NCBI RefSeq assembly: GCF_900100665.1
Contig: NZ_FNCS01000004.1
Span: 1-64,000, forward strand
Length of the DNA stretch: 64,000 nt
DNA from: Pelagibacterium luteolum
Lineage (GTDB): Bacteria; Pseudomonadota; Alphaproteobacteria; Rhizobiales; Devosiaceae
Reading direction: 5' to 3'
In this document: one piece after another, positions 55,166 to 64,000 of the stretch
Numbering within the stretch: the first letter of the stretch is position 1
Layout: each line of letters begins with the position of its first letter
Made by a program: the position numbers and the translations under genes
The notes under the pieces: generated by a model
Database searches by the model: none
The model's input: only the letters and a program-made list of their open reading frames with translations
What the model was told of the DNA's origin: nothing

Positions 55166-56620
55166 GTGACAGCCAAGACCCATACAGTCGAAAAAATCGG
55201 TGGCACTTCGATGTCGCGCAGCCACGAACTCTTGCGCACCGTGCTTATCGGCGACCGGAAGGGCTCTGCGCTCTATAACCGCGTGTTCGTCGTGTCCGCC
55301 TATGGCGGCATGACCGACGCGCTGCTCGAACACAAAAAGTCCGATGAACCCGGCGTCTATGCGCTGTTTGCCAGCGCCGAAAGCGGCTGGCAGTGGGGCG
55401 ATGCGCTGTCGTCCGTCGCGTCCAAGATGGTCGCCAAAAACGCCGAAGTCTTTTCCGACCCGGCGCCGCGCGAACAGGCAGACAAGTTCATTCGCGAACG
55501 AATCGAAGGCGTGCGCTCATGCCTGATCGATCTTTCCCGCCTCTGCTCCTTCGGTCATTTCCAGCTCGAAGCCCATCTTCTGACCGTACGCGAAATGCTC
55601 TCGGCTCTAGGTGAAGCGCAGTCGGCCTTCAACACCGCGCTGCTCTTAAAGCAGAACGGCGTCAACGCGCGCTTCGTCGATCTCACCGGCTGGCGCCAGG
55701 ATGGCGAACTGCCGCTCGACGAGCACATCGCCCGCCAGTTCGCAGGGATCGACTTCGCGAGCGAGATGCCCATCGTCACCGGTTATGCGCAATGCGCCGA
55801 ACAGTTGATGAAGACCTATGACCGCGGTTATTCCGAAGTGACGCTGTCGCGCGTTGCCGTGGTGACCGGCGCTTGCGAAGCGATCATCCATAAGGAATTC
55901 CATCTCTCGTCCGCCGATCCCCGCCTCGTTGGGGCGGACAAAGTGCAGGTGATTGGCGAGACCAATTACGATGTGGCAGACCAACTCTCGAACATGGGCA
56001 TGGAAGCCATCCACCCGCGCGCCGCAAAATCACTGCGTCAGGCCGGCATTCCCTTGCGCGTCACCAACGCATTCGAGCCTGATCACCCGGGCACCGTGAT
56101 CATGAGCGACCTCGAGCCCAAGACGCCGGGCGCCGAGATCGTGACCGGCCTCAAAGGCGTTTTCGCGCTCGAGTTCTATGACCAGGACATGGTGGGCGTA
56201 AAAGGCTACGACACCAAGATCCTCGAAGCATTGACGCGCCACAAGGTCTGGATCATCTCCAAGACCTCGAACGCCAACACCATCACCCACTATCTCAAGG
56301 GCTCGATGAAGGCGATCAAGCGCGTCGAAACCGATCTCGCCGAAGCCTTCCCGACGGCGTCGATGACCCTGCGCAAGCTGGCCATGGTCTCGGCCATCGG
56401 ACGCAATCTGCGCGGCGTCAACATCCTGCCCCGTGCCATTGCCGCCCTCGCCGAAGCCGGCATCGAGCCCATCGGCCTCACCGACATGGTGCGCAAGGTC
56501 GATCTGCAGGTGCTTGTGGAAGAAGACGAGTTCGATAAGGCCGTTGTCGCCCTTCATAAGGGCCTCGTTGAAGAGCGGGCCGAGCGCAAGGCCCGCGCCG
56601 ATATTCGTCGCGTCGCTTGA
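55166..56620 (+). CDS. ask: ectoine-pathway aspartokinase (Ask_Ect)
   Basis: A 484-residue aspartokinase starting at GTG with CGGAGG upstream. HTVEKIGGTSMSRSHELL replaces the usual KFGGTS phosphate-binding start, a trait of Ask_Ect. TGYAQCAEQLMKTYDRGYSEVTLSRVAVVTGACEAIIHKEF follows, and two ACT-like regions lie in the C-terminus (NTITHYLKGSMKAIKRVETDL, AMVSAIGRNLRGVNILPRAIAALAEAGIEPIGL). It supplies beta-aspartyl phosphate for ectoine with altered feedback control. It is the last gene before a strong terminator. Confidence 0.95.
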   Translation: MTAKTHTVEKIGGTSMSRSHELLRTVLIGDRKGSALYNRVFVVSAYGGMTDALLEHKKSDEPGVYALFASAESGWQWGDALSSVASKMVAKNAEVFSDPAPREQADKFIRERIEGVRSCLIDLSRLCSFGHFQLEAHLLTVREMLSALGEAQSAFNTALLLKQNGVNARFVDLTGWRQDGELPLDEHIARQFAGIDFASEMPIVTGYAQCAEQLMKTYDRGYSEVTLSRVAVVTGACEAIIHKEFHLSSADPRLVGADKVQVIGETNYDVADQLSNMGMEAIHPRAAKSLRQAGIPLRVTNAFEPDHPGTVIMSDLEPKTPGAEIVTGLKGVFALEFYDQDMVGVKGYDTKILEALTRHKVWIISKTSNANTITHYLKGSMKAIKRVETDLAEAFPTASMTLRKLAMVSAIGRNLRGVNILPRAIAALAEAGIEPIGLTDMVRKVDLQVLVEEDEFDKAVVALHKGLVEERAERKARADIRRVA

Positions 56621-56648
56621 TTAGCCTCCAGTGACAGCGCGACGTTGA

Positions 56649-56676
56649 GCCGGTCCCGAAAGGGACCGGCTTATTT
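56649..56676 (+). terminator. rho-independent terminator of ectABCD-ask
   Basis: GCCGGTCCC and GGGACCGGC form a perfect 9-bp stem around GAAA, followed by TTATTT, 29 bases after the ask stop. The stem is also usable on the minus strand but lacks a T run there. Confidence 0.88.
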
Positions 56677-56712
56677 CATCGAGCGGGTTCGATCTCGCGA
56701 CAAAACCTGAGC

Positions 56713-57384
56713 TTAAAAGGGCGGTTCGGAGCGAAACACTACGGGCTCTCCACCCGTCGGGTGCCGAAATCCAAGTTCCGCCGCGTGCAGTTGCAGCCTG
56801 TCGGCAGCCGCAAGCGCGTCGCCTGTCGCATAAAACTCGTCTCCCAAGATCGGATGCCCGATCTCTTTCATATGCACCCGCAACTGATGCGTGCGCCCGG
56901 TGATGGGAATGAGCTTTAGCCGCGTCGCCTTGTCTTCCCGCGCGATCACTTCCCAGCGCGTCTGGCTCGGGCGCCCGCGCTCGTGATTGACCTCCTGGCG
57001 CGGCTTGTTCTCCCAGTCGGTCGCCAGCGGCAGATCGATCAGCCCTTCATCCTCCGCCACATGTCCCCAGACCCGCGCGATATAAAATTTCGTCGTCTGG
57101 CGGTACTCGAACTGCTTGCCGATATGCCCATGCGCCGCCTTGTGCTTGGCCATGACGATGATGCCCGAAGTGTCCTTGTCGAGCCGGTGGATCGTTCCCG
57201 CACCGGGAAAGCGCGCCACGGCCCGCGTTTGTAGGCTGTCGGCGAGCGCCGGATCCTTGCCCGGTACGCTCAAAAGGCCCGATGGCTTGTTGAAAACGAC
57301 GATGTCATCGTCCTCATGGATGATGTCGAGCCACGGGTCGATTGGAGGATTATAGACAAAGGTTTTGGGCATGGGGTTGAGCAT
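56713..57384 (-). CDS. RluA-family pseudouridine synthase
   Basis: A 223-residue enzyme. The RluA signature HRLDKDTSGIIVMAKHKAAHG contains the catalytic Asp, FNKPSGLLSVPG is motif I, and ITGRTHQLRVHMKEIGHPILGDEFYA is motif III. There is no S4 domain, and the length suits the RluA (23S 746 / tRNA 32) subgroup. Start is ATG 57384 or the nearby ATG 57372. Confidence 0.88.
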   Translation of the reverse strand: MLNPMPKTFVYNPPIDPWLDIIHEDDDIVVFNKPSGLLSVPGKDPALADSLQTRAVARFPGAGTIHRLDKDTSGIIVMAKHKAAHGHIGKQFEYRQTTKFYIARVWGHVAEDEGLIDLPLATDWENKPRQEVNHERGRPSQTRWEVIAREDKATRLKLIPITGRTHQLRVHMKEIGHPILGDEFYATGDALAAADRLQLHAAELGFRHPTGGEPVVFRSEPPF

Positions 57385-57526
57385 GGCCAGTGCTCTAGCA
57401 GCATTGGCGCTGTGCGAAAAGATTTCGCTCCGCCCGATTCTGGCCCCGAATTTGCCACATGCACTCCCATTATTGGGCTCGCTGTGCTAAGGGGCGCAGC
57501 TAGGGTCAATTTTTCTATCGGGTCTC

Positions 57527-58489
57527 ATGCTTGCAAAACGGCTGATTGCGCTATTTGCCGCCCTTGTTCTGGGGCTGGCGATTACGCCTGCCAATGCGCA
57601 GAGCCACAGTCGCGCGCAAATCGAAGTGCTGGCCCAGTTCTACGCACAATATTACGACGTGCCGCTCGAACTCGTCCGTCGCGTCATCAATCGCGAGAGC
57701 ACATTTAATCCATCCGCTCGTAACGGCCCCTATTATGGCCTGATGCAGATTCTGCCAGCCACGGCCCGCACCATGGGGTTCCGCGGCCAGCCTTCGGACC
57801 TGCTCAACGCCGAAACCAATCTCATCTATGCCGTCAAATATCTGCGCGGCGCCTGGCTTTTAGCCAATGGCAGCCACGACCGCGCTGTCCAGCTTTACGC
57901 GGCAGGCTATTATTACCACGCCCGCGACGCGGGGCTTCTGGAAGAGACGGGCCTAAGGCCCGGGCCGGCAACGCCCGTGGCACCCACGCCACCCACGGCA
58001 TCTGCTCCAGTCGTCGTCGCCGAAGCGCCTCCGCCGGTTGCTGAAGTTGTCGACACGATCCAGACGGCGTCGATTTCGAGCGAACAGGTCGCCGTAGCGA
58101 CGGCCCCGCTGGGCTTTCTTCCGCCCGCGCGTCCTTTGGGGCTCGAAGTCGAGCTCGGAGACGACCCCGCCAGCGACGCGCTCGTCGCCATTGCCGCGGC
58201 ACAGGCCCAGACACCAACACCGCGTGCGCCGCAAGCGATCCCCCAGCGTCCCGATTTCGACGTGGCAACAACCCTTGCCTATGCAGAGCCGCTTCCTGTG
58301 CGCACCGTATCGACCGCCATGCTCAGGGCCGAAGCGGGGATGACGTTCGTCCCCAGCGCCACCCCACTTCTGCCGACGGCCGAAACCGCATCCGAACAAG
58401 CCGAACTGGTCGCCGATCTCCGGCCATCGGTAGATTTGATCGCCAACACGTTTGCACTTTTGGATTCGCTCGGACCGACAGCGCGGTGA
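57527..58489 (+). CDS. secreted lytic transglycosylase (SLT family)
   Basis: A 320-residue protein with a signal peptide (LIALFAALVLGLAITPANAQ). Its SLT domain (about 30-140) has VPLELVRRVINRESTFNPSARNGPYYGLMQILPATARTMGF, with the catalytic Glu in the RES motif, and QLYAAGYYYHARDAG. The remaining ~170 residues are Ala/Pro-rich and of low complexity, probably a spacer in the periplasm. It cleaves peptidoglycan glycan strands. It is not linked to the conjugation-type transglycosylase further left. Confidence 0.85.
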   Translation: MLAKRLIALFAALVLGLAITPANAQSHSRAQIEVLAQFYAQYYDVPLELVRRVINRESTFNPSARNGPYYGLMQILPATARTMGFRGQPSDLLNAETNLIYAVKYLRGAWLLANGSHDRAVQLYAAGYYYHARDAGLLEETGLRPGPATPVAPTPPTASAPVVVAEAPPPVAEVVDTIQTASISSEQVAVATAPLGFLPPARPLGLEVELGDDPASDALVAIAAAQAQTPTPRAPQAIPQRPDFDVATTLAYAEPLPVRTVSTAMLRAEAGMTFVPSATPLLPTAETASEQAELVADLRPSVDLIANTFALLDSLGPTAR

Positions 58490-58655
58490 TTGTGCCGCTT
58501 ATGCGACACCTCGCCATAAAATTGGCACCCATCTCGACCCGCGCGCTGTCCATTAAGAAAATCCGTGTTAGATTTTTGGTCAAATTGGAAGGGTTCGTAG
58601 CGCTGGGGGGCGCGAGGCGGGCCACGGCGTGGATCAAGTGGGTAGCGTACCAACC

Positions 58656-60566
58656 GTGAAAACTCCCAAGCATAAGATATCATTGGCGTTTCTTCTTGCG
58701 GGAACGCTTCTCACGGGCCCCGCTCTCGGGTTCGAGCTTTTCGGCATTCAGTTCTTCGGTTCACAGTCCGAGGAAGATATCGAAGCGGTGATCGCCGATC
58801 CGCGCACATATGACATCACATTCGAGACCGGGGCCGAGGGCGAGGTGGATGGTGCGCTGCGCGGCGCGTCCAATCTCTGGGGTGACCGTGAAGAACCGTC
58901 ATCGGGCGTGCCGGGCCTCCTCGCCAAGGCCCGCAGCGACTACGCCAGAATGACCGCGGCGCTCTACAATCTGGGCTATTATGGTGGGGCGATTTCCATC
59001 CTCATCAACGGCCGGGAAGCCTCGTCTATTCCTCCCGACGCGAACATCCCCGAACCTGCGACCATCGCCGTCACCGTCAATTCGGGCCCGCAATTCACCT
59101 TTGGCGCGCTCAACGTCGCCAACCGCGCGCCGGGTCCGGTTCCGCCTCAAGACGAAGTCGAGGCCCCCGAAGATATTGGCTTTGCCACCGGCGAAATCGC
59201 CCACGCGACAATCGTTGCGCAGGCGGAACAGCGCCTGGTCGAATCCTGGCGTCAGCTGGGCTATCCCAAAGCAGCAATCGCCTCGCGCGATGTGGTCGCG
59301 GATCACCCCACGCGGACGATCGATGTGGCGATCACTGTCGATCCGGGCGCCTATGCCATGATCGGCCCCATCGGGGTCGAGGGCACCACGAACATGGACC
59401 CCGCCTTCGTCGTGCGGCAAACCGGCCTTGTTCCGGGCGCTGAATACGATCCTGACGATCTCGAACTCGCCCAGCAGCGCCTCGCGCGGCTCGATGTCTT
59501 CCGGTCGCTGCGCATCCAGGCGGCAGAACAAGTGCCCGCCAATGGGCTGCTGCCTTACCAGATCATCGTTCAGGAACAGGCGCTGCGCCGCTTCGGCGTT
59601 GGCGCGACGCTGGCCACCATCGACGGCCTCGGCGTCGAGGGCTATTGGCTGCACCGCAATCTCTTCGGCCAGGCCGAACGCCTGCGCCTCGATGCACGCG
59701 TCGCCGGCATCGGCTTCCCGCTCGAAACCGAAGAGTTCGATTACGCTTTTGGTGGCACCTTCACCAAGCCCGGCATCTATACCCCCGACACCGATCTCGT
59801 CGCATCGATCAGCGCCGACCGCTCGGTCCTCCCGCTCTACACCCAGACCGCGATCGGTGCGCGGGTCGGCATCGAACAATTGTTTACCGACACGATTTCG
59901 GGCGGCATAGGATTTCAGGCCCAGCATTCCTATTTCGAAAACGACGAGACCTTTGGCGACCGGACCTTTACGACGGTCGGGCTTTATGGTCGCGGCGCCT
60001 TCGATAACCGCGATTCCCAGCTCGACCCGACCGAGGGCTTTTTCATCGAAGCCACCGTCGATCCGCTCTACGAGCTCGAATACGAAAACTTCATCGGACG
60101 CGCCACGCTCGAAGCGCGCACCTATTTCGATTTCGGCACCGACGGCAATTACGTTCTCGCCGCACGCATCAAGGGCGGCGGTCTGCTCGGCCCCTCGCTT
60201 TCGGAAATCCCGCCCAACCTGCTGTTCTTTGCTGGCGGCGGTGGTTCGGTGCGCGGCTATGGCTTCCGCTCGATCGGTGTCGATGACGGGGCTGGAAACG
60301 TCACTGGCGGGCGCTATCTGCTCGAAGGCTCGGTCGAGGGCCGGGTAAGGTTCAACGACGACTTTGGCGCCGTGGCTTTCGTCGACGGCGGCTATGTCGC
60401 CGCAGACCGCTTCCCGGGCCTTGAGGAGCTGCGCCTCGGCGCCGGCGTTGGCATTCGCTACTACACGGCGCTTGGGCCACTTCGGCTCGATGCCGCCATC
60501 CCGATCAACCCGCGCTCGGGCGATCCCGACTACGCGCTTTACGTCGGTATAGGACAATCGTTTTGA
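58656..60566 (+). CDS. tamA: TamA, outer-membrane translocation and assembly module subunit
   Basis: A BamA/Omp85-family protein of about 636 residues. A signal peptide (KTPKHKISLAFLLAGTLLTGPALG) is followed by POTRA repeats (about 60-290: DITFETGAEGEVDGALRGAS, INGREASSIPPDANIPEP, PGAYAMIGPIGVEGTTNMDPAFV) and a 16-strand barrel ending in a terminal Phe (YALYVGIGQSF). SVRGYGFRSIG is the conserved VRGY motif of strand 6. It works with TamB to insert outer-membrane proteins or move lipids. The GTG at 58656 places the signal peptide at the start; GTG 58629 is in frame upstream. It overlaps tamB. Confidence 0.88.
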   Translation: MKTPKHKISLAFLLAGTLLTGPALGFELFGIQFFGSQSEEDIEAVIADPRTYDITFETGAEGEVDGALRGASNLWGDREEPSSGVPGLLAKARSDYARMTAALYNLGYYGGAISILINGREASSIPPDANIPEPATIAVTVNSGPQFTFGALNVANRAPGPVPPQDEVEAPEDIGFATGEIAHATIVAQAEQRLVESWRQLGYPKAAIASRDVVADHPTRTIDVAITVDPGAYAMIGPIGVEGTTNMDPAFVVRQTGLVPGAEYDPDDLELAQQRLARLDVFRSLRIQAAEQVPANGLLPYQIIVQEQALRRFGVGATLATIDGLGVEGYWLHRNLFGQAERLRLDARVAGIGFPLETEEFDYAFGGTFTKPGIYTPDTDLVASISADRSVLPLYTQTAIGARVGIEQLFTDTISGGIGFQAQHSYFENDETFGDRTFTTVGLYGRGAFDNRDSQLDPTEGFFIEATVDPLYELEYENFIGRATLEARTYFDFGTDGNYVLAARIKGGGLLGPSLSEIPPNLLFFAGGGGSVRGYGFRSIGVDDGAGNVTGGRYLLEGSVEGRVRFNDDFGAVAFVDGGYVAADRFPGLEELRLGAGVGIRYYTALGPLRLDAAIPINPRSGDPDYALYVGIGQSF

Positions 60567-63500
60567 GACGCCTGTTTGCTATCGTCCTCGCTGTCTTTTC
60601 TCTCGCCGCCGCCGTGCCGGCCCAGGAAGGTGAGGGCGAAAGCCTGATGGACATGCTGGCGCGCGCCACCCAGCTCAATGAAGAAGAGCAGCGCGGTCGT
60701 CTCGTCCAGTTCGTCGAAAACCAGATTTCCTCACCCGATCGCCAGATCCGGCTGAGCGGCATCAATGGAGCGTTGTCCTCGAACGCCTCGATCGATCAGA
60801 TCACCATTTCCGACACCGAAGGCATCTGGCTGATCGTGGAGAACGCTGCCCTGCAGTGGAATCAGGGTGCGCTGTTGTTCGGCCGACTGGAAATCCAGTC
60901 GCTGTCGGCCGATTCCATCGCCTATATCCGCAATCCCGTCACCACCGAGGAGCCATCGGGCCCCGCGCCAGAAGCTGGCGGATTTTCAGTGCCCGACTTC
61001 CCCGTGGCGATTATCTTGCAGAGCCTCTCGGTGCCCGAAGTTCGCTTTGGCGAACAGGTGTTCGGTCTGGGCTCGGAGATTTCCATTGCGGGATCGATGA
61101 CCCTCGATGACGGCACCATCGACGCCGTGCTCGATATTGAACGCCTTGATGGACCCGGCGGCGCTCTCGATCTCGACCTGCAATATGCTAACGACACGCG
61201 CCAGATCGATCTCGGCCTCGCCCTTGTCGAGCCTCAAAACGGTATCATTGCCAACCTGCTCGACATTCAGGGGCGCCCGGAAATCGCCCTTGGCCTCGAA
61301 GGTTCGGGGCTGATCGACGACCTTGACGTCGCGCTCACTTTCGATGCCGATGGCAATCGCATCCTGACCGGTCAGGGCACACTCGATCAGGGTGCCGAAG
61401 GTCTTTCCATCATTGCTGATCTGCGCGGCCCGCTTTCGACAATCCTTCCTGCCGCCTATGTCGACTTTTTTGGTCCCGAAACCGCGCTCTCGCTGGAGGC
61501 GCTGGTGCGCGAAGCCGGCGGGTTCGAAATTTCCGATCTGCGGCTGACCGGCGGTGATCTGTCGCTCCTTGCCAATGCCGCAACGACCGCTGATGGGTTC
61601 CTGAGCCGTCTTGATATTTCAGGTGAGATTGCCTCGTCATCTGGCCAGCCGGTGATCCTTCCGGTTCCCGGTGCTTCGACACGCGTCGACCGGGCGCGAT
61701 TTGACGTCGATTTCGGCACAGGCGGCAGCGAAGAGTGGACCGGACGATTTGAACTTCTTGGCTTTGATACGCCCGACTTTGGAGCACAAAGCTTCGTCCT
61801 CAACGCGTCGGGCATCGCCGCCGACCTTGAAGACCCCGATACCCGCCGCGTCACCTTCAATGGCGATGGCTCCATCGAGGGCGTGACCGCTACCTCCGAA
61901 GAAATAGAACAGGCCCTCGGATCGACAATAGGTTTCGGTGTCGCCGGCCTCTGGGAAGCTGGAGATCCGGTAACGCTCGCCCAATTGCGTCTCGTCGCCC
62001 AAGCGCTTTCGCTCGAAATGGCAGGTCTCGTCGAGGACTCGGTGTTTAACGGCGACATCTCCCTGACGACAGAATCGCTTGCACCCTTTTCCGGCCTCGC
62101 GGGCCGCGATCTGTCCGGTGCGATCATGCTTGTGGCCAATGGTTCGCTTTCCCCGCTGGTTCGCGGATTTGACCTGACCCTCGATGGCACGGCCAGCGAT
62201 CTGGGCATCGACGACCCGCTGGCCGACGAGCTTCTGGCGGGCACCATGTCGCTATCGGGCCGCGTCGCGCGAACCGAAACCGGTCTCACGGCCGAAAACT
62301 TTTCCATCGCCAACGACCAGGTCACGCTTCTTGCCGATGGCACATTTGCCACCGGGGAAGCCGACTTCACCTTTGAGGCCAGCCTTGCTGACCTCGCACT
62401 GATCGCCGAGGATGCCTCCGGGCAGCTCGATGTGACCGGCACGGCCACCGGTAGTGAAGGGGTGATCAATCTCGCAGCTGACGCCAATATCGTTCAGGGC
62501 TCGCTGGCTGGCCGCACACTGCGCGACGCCAATGTTGGCTTTAGAGGCACCAGCGGCGAAACCGGCTTGATCGGCAATCTGACAGGTTCGGCCTTTTTGG
62601 ACGGCTTCCGCGTTTCGCTCGCCAGCGAAATCGACAACACCCCCGAACGCCTGCGTTTGGCCGGGATCAATTTCAACGCCCCGGGTGCCGAGTTGACAGG
62701 CAATCTCACCCGTTATGCCGATGGCTTGCTCGAGGGCCGCATCGTTCTCGATGCCCCAAATATCGAAACCGCCGCTGCCCTGGCGCTTCTCGACGCCTCG
62801 GGCGCCATCAACGCCGATGTTGTCCTCTCCCGCGAGGGTGAGACACAGTCAGCCCAGATTGTTGCCGCGCTCGATGGCGTCAGCGTCAACGACATCACTA
62901 TCGGTGCCGCCAATGCGGAGGCAAGCGTTGCCGATCTCTTTGGCGTTCCGGTCATCAATGGCGCGATCACTGGCCGCAATATCGCGGCAGCCGGCACGGA
63001 AGTTCAGTCGCTCGCGCTCAATGCAAACGCCAGTCAAGCCACGACCCGGTTCTCGGGCGAAGCAGCACTGGCCGGTGGCACCGCCATCAACGTGGCAGGT
63101 CTGCTCGAACCTATAGATGACGGTTACCGTGTTGCGCTCGACAGCTTCCGCCTTGCCCAAGGGGCGCTATCGGCGTCGCTGGCGCGACCCGCAGAATTGA
63201 CCGTCGCCAGTGACACGGTCTCTTTCTCGGGCATCGAACTGGCGGTCGGCTCGGGCCGCATCAGCGCCACGGGCAGTGCCGGGGAAAATCTCGATATCGC
63301 GCTGGCCATCACTGCGCTGCCACTCAATATCGCCAATACCATCGTTCCCGATCTCGGTCTGGCCGGCACACTTTCGGGCAATGCTCAAATTTCCGGCGCG
63401 GCGTCCGATCCGCGCGCCAGCTTTACCATCCAAGGCTCCGGCATCAACGCTGCCGCGATCACCGATTTCGGCATCGCTCCTCTTACATTGTCCGCACAGG

Positions 63501-64000
63501 GCAATTTTGCGGACCAGCGCATAACGCTGTCCCAGGCCAGCGCGTCGGGCTCTGGTGGCCTTAACGCCACAGCAAGCGGCACCATCCCGCTCGAAGGCTC
63601 GGGCCTCAACATCACGATCAATGGCTCGGCTCCCCTCTCGCTCGCTAACCGCTTTATCGCCGACCGCGGAGCACAATTGTCCGGCACCGCAACGCTCAAT
63701 GCCTCGGTGACCGGCAGTCTCGCCAACCCGCAATTCGGCGGCACGGTCTCTGTGGCGGGCGGTGAGTTCATCGATCCCGGCCTGGCCCTGCGTCTCGTCG
63801 GCATCACAGGCAATGCAAGCCTTGCGGGCGATCGCGTCACGATCAATGCCCTGACGGCCAATCTCGCCACCGGCGGATCGATCTCCGCCTCCGGTACGGT
63901 GGGGCTCGATGCGAATTTCACCTCCGATATCCGCATCGCACTCAATGAGGCGCGTTATGCCGACGGCTATCTCGTTGTCGCGACCCTCAATGGCAATCTT
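60563..64000 (+). CDS. tamB: TamB, inner-membrane translocation and assembly module subunit (runs off right edge)
   Basis: The TTG at 60563 overlaps the tamA stop and begins RRLFAIVLAVFSLAAAVPAQ, an N-terminal membrane anchor or signal. It stays open to the window end (about 1146 residues so far). DRQIRLSGINGALSSNASIDQITISDTEGIWL is the conserved N-terminal part of TamB. The long repetitive beta-strand region (IDGTASDLGID, LSGRVARTETG, GSGRISATGSAGENLDIALAIT, ISGAASDPRASFTIQGSG) is the lipid-groove beta-taco; the C-terminal DUF490 domain lies beyond the window. Confidence 0.88.
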   Translation, partial: MRRLFAIVLAVFSLAAAVPAQEGEGESLMDMLARATQLNEEEQRGRLVQFVENQISSPDRQIRLSGINGALSSNASIDQITISDTEGIWLIVENAALQWNQGALLFGRLEIQSLSADSIAYIRNPVTTEEPSGPAPEAGGFSVPDFPVAIILQSLSVPEVRFGEQVFGLGSEISIAGSMTLDDGTIDAVLDIERLDGPGGALDLDLQYANDTRQIDLGLALVEPQNGIIANLLDIQGRPEIALGLEGSGLIDDLDVALTFDADGNRILTGQGTLDQGAEGLSIIADLRGPLSTILPAAYVDFFGPETALSLEALVREAGGFEISDLRLTGGDLSLLANAATTADGFLSRLDISGEIASSSGQPVILPVPGASTRVDRARFDVDFGTGGSEEWTGRFELLGFDTPDFGAQSFVLNASGIAADLEDPDTRRVTFNGDGSIEGVTATSEEIEQALGSTIGFGVAGLWEAGDPVTLAQLRLVAQALSLEMAGLVEDSVFNGDISLTTESLAPFSGLAGRDLSGAIMLVANGSLSPLVRGFDLTLDGTASDLGIDDPLADELLAGTMSLSGRVARTETGLTAENFSIANDQVTLLADGTFATGEADFTFEASLADLALIAEDASGQLDVTGTATGSEGVINLAADANIVQGSLAGRTLRDANVGFRGTSGETGLIGNLTGSAFLDGFRVSLASEIDNTPERLRLAGINFNAPGAELTGNLTRYADGLLEGRIVLDAPNIETAAALALLDASGAINADVVLSREGETQSAQIVAALDGVSVNDITIGAANAEASVADLFGVPVINGAITGRNIAAAGTEVQSLALNANASQATTRFSGEAALAGGTAINVAGLLEPIDDGYRVALDSFRLAQGALSASLARPAELTVASDTVSFSGIELAVGSGRISATGSAGENLDIALAITALPLNIANTIVPDLGLAGTLSGNAQISGAASDPRASFTIQGSGINAAAITDFGIAPLTLSAQGNFADQRITLSQASASGSGGLNATASGTIPLEGSGLNITINGSAPLSLANRFIADRGAQLSGTATLNASVTGSLANPQFGGTVSVAGGEFIDPGLALRLVGITGNASLAGDRVTINALTANLATGGSISASGTVGLDANFTSDIRIALNEARYADGYLVVATLNGNL

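Noticed and set aside
56649..56676. The GCCGGTCCC hairpin as a bidirectional terminator serving the pseudouridine synthase gene
   Set aside because: It lies downstream of the stop of that minus-strand gene, but the minus side has no T run, so only the ask-side role is supported.
58899..60557. A 552-codon open frame on the minus strand
   Set aside because: Fully antisense to tamA, which shows a signal peptide, POTRA repeats and a terminal Phe.

Overview
The window looks like a chromosome segment of a halotolerant alphaproteobacterium, probably Hyphomicrobiales; a Devosiaceae/Pelagibacterium-like host is my guess only. The evidence is the rimP-nusA-ylxR-infB operon, a tamA-tamB pair, an extensin-like periplasmic protein, an ectR / ectABCD-ask ectoine and hydroxyectoine cluster, and alphaproteobacterial conjugative genes (RlxS, TraF, DUF736, DUF2840, FseA-like).

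Region 1 (1-2300) is a mobile-element scar: the N-terminal end of an IS91-type transposase, its partner tyrosine recombinase, and a decayed MobF relaxase fragment. Region 2 (2309-14523) is a heat-resistance / proteostasis island. A leftward operon reads marR-ftsH-clpK-(HPF/sigma-like)-(NDUFS4-like)-rhomboid-SDH serine protease-trxC. A divergent rightward operon reads hsp20 x3-psiE-M48 metalloprotease. The two share a regulatory region with a perfect 9+9 bp palindrome. Region 3 (14592-15958) is an IS110/IS1111-type element whose transposase is frameshifted at its first catalytic Asp.

Region 4 (16161-22952) is a defence block. It holds a retron whose reverse transcriptase is fused to a trypsin-like protease, with its ncRNA bounded by a perfect 13-bp a1/a2 repeat, then a Gabija-like GajA/GajB pair, then an ArdA antirestriction protein. 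Region 5 (23150-31549) carries control and DNA-processing genes of an integrative conjugative element (ICE): an FseA-type excision activator split by a putative +1 ribosomal frameshift, a QseM-like short DUF2285 protein, an RdfS-like excisionase, RepA with iteron-like repeats, DUF2840, TraF, DUF736, a lytic transglycosylase and the RlxS relaxase. No coupling protein or type IV secretion genes follow, so within this window the element looks like a remnant or a mobilizable derivative. Region 6 (31570-35796) has a LysR gene and an aldo/keto reductase cut off by a complete IS21-family element. The far side of that IS abuts the tail of a large serine recombinase that runs into tRNA-Arg(CCG). A second, half tRNA-Arg lies 250 bp further on and may be an old attachment site.

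Region 7 (36254-64000) is ordinary chromosome: a vanadium haloperoxidase-like protein with an ASPIC/UnbV repeat protein, lepA, an extensin-like protein, a LysR-hydrolase pair, a LytTR membrane regulator, the infB operon, the ectoine operon ending at a strong terminator, a pseudouridine synthase, a lytic transglycosylase, tamA, and tamB running off the right edge.

Overall the left 36 kb is layered mobile DNA carrying protein-quality-control and antiphage cargo next to a tRNA gene, and the right 28 kb is core genome including osmoprotection. The most interesting object is the protease-fused retron, especially because its reverse transcriptase start codon and ribosome binding site lie in the ncRNA a2 repeat.
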